Assembly (NCBI GenBank): GCA_002394965.1
Contig: DGVL01000056.1
Span: forward strand, 1-7,694
Source of the DNA: Lachnospira sp. UBA4285
GTDB taxonomy: Bacteria; Bacillota; Clostridia; Lachnospirales; Lachnospiraceae
Reading direction: 5' to 3'
DNA length: 7,694 nt
The notes beneath the pieces are model-generated. The model was given only the letters and a program-made list of their open reading frames with translations, did not search any database and was not told the DNA's origin. This document shows positions 6,734 to 7,694 of the stretch, piece after piece (positions within the stretch are counted from its first letter, which is position 1; each line of letters starts with the position of its first letter). The translations under genes and the position numbers were made by a program.

Positions 6734-7694
6734 ATGGTTGACCTTAAAGGAAGAGACTTTTTGACACTGCAGGATTTCACGCAGGAAGAGATTGCGTATC
6801 TCCTGGACTTTTCAGCGAAGCTTAAAAGTATGAAGAAAAAGGGGGAGATATGGCAGCCGCTCATCGGGCGCAACGCCGCCCTGATCTTCGAGAAGACCAG
6901 CACGCGCACCCGCTGTTCGTTTGAAGTGGCGGCGCACGACATGGGCATGGCGACGACGTATCTGGCGGGAACCTCGCAGATCGGAAAGAAGGAGTCCATC
7001 GCCGACACAGCCTGTGTGCTCACGACAATGTTTGACGGTATCGAGTACCGCGGTTACGGCCAGGAGATTGTCGAGGAGCTGGCGAAGTACGCGACGGTTC
7101 CGGTCTGGAACGGGCTGACCAATGAATTCCATCCGACCCAGCTGCTGGCGGACATGCTGACCATTCGGGAAAAACTGGGACGCCTCGCCGGTGTGAATGT
7201 CACATATTTCGGCGATGCACGCTATAACATGGGCAATTCGTGGATGGTCGCAGCCTCGAAGATGGGACTGAACTTCACGGCGTGCGCGCCGAAGAAGTAC
7301 TTCCCGGACGAGGCGCTTGTGAAGAAGTGCGAGAACTGGGCGAAAATGAGCGGTGGTTCTGTCCGGCTGACTGAAAGTGTTTCGGAGGCCGTGAAGGACT
7401 GCGATGTTCTGTACACGGACGTCTGGGTTTCCATGGGCGAGCCGGACGAGATCTGGGCGGAGCGCATTCACGACCTGAAGCCTTATCAGGTGACGAAGGA
7501 GATGCTCGACGCTTCCGCCTCCGATGCGATCTTTATGCACTGCCTGCCGGCATTCCATGACCGCCACACGAAGATCGGCGAGCAGATGTACGAGAAGTTC
7601 GGCATCAGCGAGATGGAAGTCACCGACGAGGCATTTACGGACCCCCGCTCGGTTGTCTTTGACGAGGCGGAGAACCGCATGCACACGATCAAGG
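6734..7694 (+). CDS. argF: Ornithine carbamoyltransferase, 3' end outside window
   Basis: The enzyme joins carbamoyl phosphate and ornithine to give citrulline in arginine synthesis. Close relatives (ArcB) run the reverse step in the arginine deiminase pathway. The reading frame is open for 320 codons to the window edge. Visible sites are the carbamoyl-phosphate loop STRTR (56-60), HPTQ (133-136), the ornithine-binding region with D229 and SMG (233-235), the catalytic HCLP (269-272, with C270), and R315 in FDEAENRMHTIK. By comparison with E. coli ArgF/ArgI, only about 10-15 codons should be missing. The ATG at 6734 follows an excellent Shine-Dalgarno AGAAGGAGG (6717-6725), eight bases away. 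No other arginine genes are visible, so the biosynthetic and catabolic roles cannot be separated with certainty. The symbol argF is chosen because no arcA or arcC is seen nearby. The ARG-box-like site upstream would fit either role. Confidence 0.93.
   Translation, partial: MVDLKGRDFLTLQDFTQEEIAYLLDFSAKLKSMKKKGEIWQPLIGRNAALIFEKTSTRTRCSFEVAAHDMGMATTYLAGTSQIGKKESIADTACVLTTMFDGIEYRGYGQEIVEELAKYATVPVWNGLTNEFHPTQLLADMLTIREKLGRLAGVNVTYFGDARYNMGNSWMVAASKMGLNFTACAPKKYFPDEALVKKCENWAKMSGGSVRLTESVSEAVKDCDVLYTDVWVSMGEPDEIWAERIHDLKPYQVTKEMLDASASDAIFMHCLPAFHDRHTKIGEQMYEKFGISEMEVTDEAFTDPRSVVFDEAENRMHTIK

Noticed and set aside
6812..7684. A 290-codon open frame on the minus strand opposite the ornithine carbamoyltransferase gene
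   Set aside because: The + strand frame has every catalytic motif of ornithine carbamoyltransferase and a perfect Shine-Dalgarno site. The antisense frame shows neither.

Overview
The window is a compact stretch of core bacterial chromosome with every gene on the + strand. From left to right it holds the 3' part of ftsH (membrane AAA+ zinc protease), a complete dnaE (DNA polymerase III alpha subunit), a complete pfkA (ATP-dependent 6-phosphofructokinase), a complete SpoU/TrmH-family RNA 2'-O-ribose methyltransferase, and an ornithine carbamoyltransferase gene cut by the right edge a few codons before its expected end. I see no mobile element, CRISPR array, tRNA or rRNA, and no gene of unknown family. 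The longest gene-free stretch is the 140 bases between ftsH and dnaE.

The likely host is a moderately GC-rich member of the Bacillota, class Clostridia, possibly Lachnospiraceae-like. This is an inference from several signs: purine-rich Shine-Dalgarno sites of AGGAGG type, SigA-like promoters, DnaE directly followed by PfkA, a FtsH with HEVGH rather than HEAGH, and a PfkA with TIDLD rather than TIDND. No marker gene in the window fixes the taxon.

The layout suggests several transcription units rather than one operon. ftsH ends at a very strong intrinsic terminator (1214-1252), and an extended -10 promoter for dnaE follows within a few bases. pfkA has its own good SigA-type promoter (4767-4795) in the dnaE-pfkA gap, and no terminator is visible after dnaE. 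pfkA ends at a second intrinsic terminator (5837-5872). The methyltransferase ribosome-binding site lies only four bases beyond that T-run, so the gene has no room for a promoter of its own after the terminator. A promoter candidate straddles the methyltransferase stop codon (6671-6699) and would drive the ornithine carbamoyltransferase gene. A weak ArgR-box-like sequence lies at its presumed start of transcription.

The genes serve unrelated housekeeping roles: membrane protein quality control, DNA replication, glycolysis, RNA modification and arginine metabolism. Nothing points to a new dedicated system. The points most worth checking are a His-to-Tyr change in the fructose-6-phosphate site of PfkA, the terminator abutting the methyltransferase ribosome-binding site, and the apparently complete metal-ligand set of the DnaE PHP domain.
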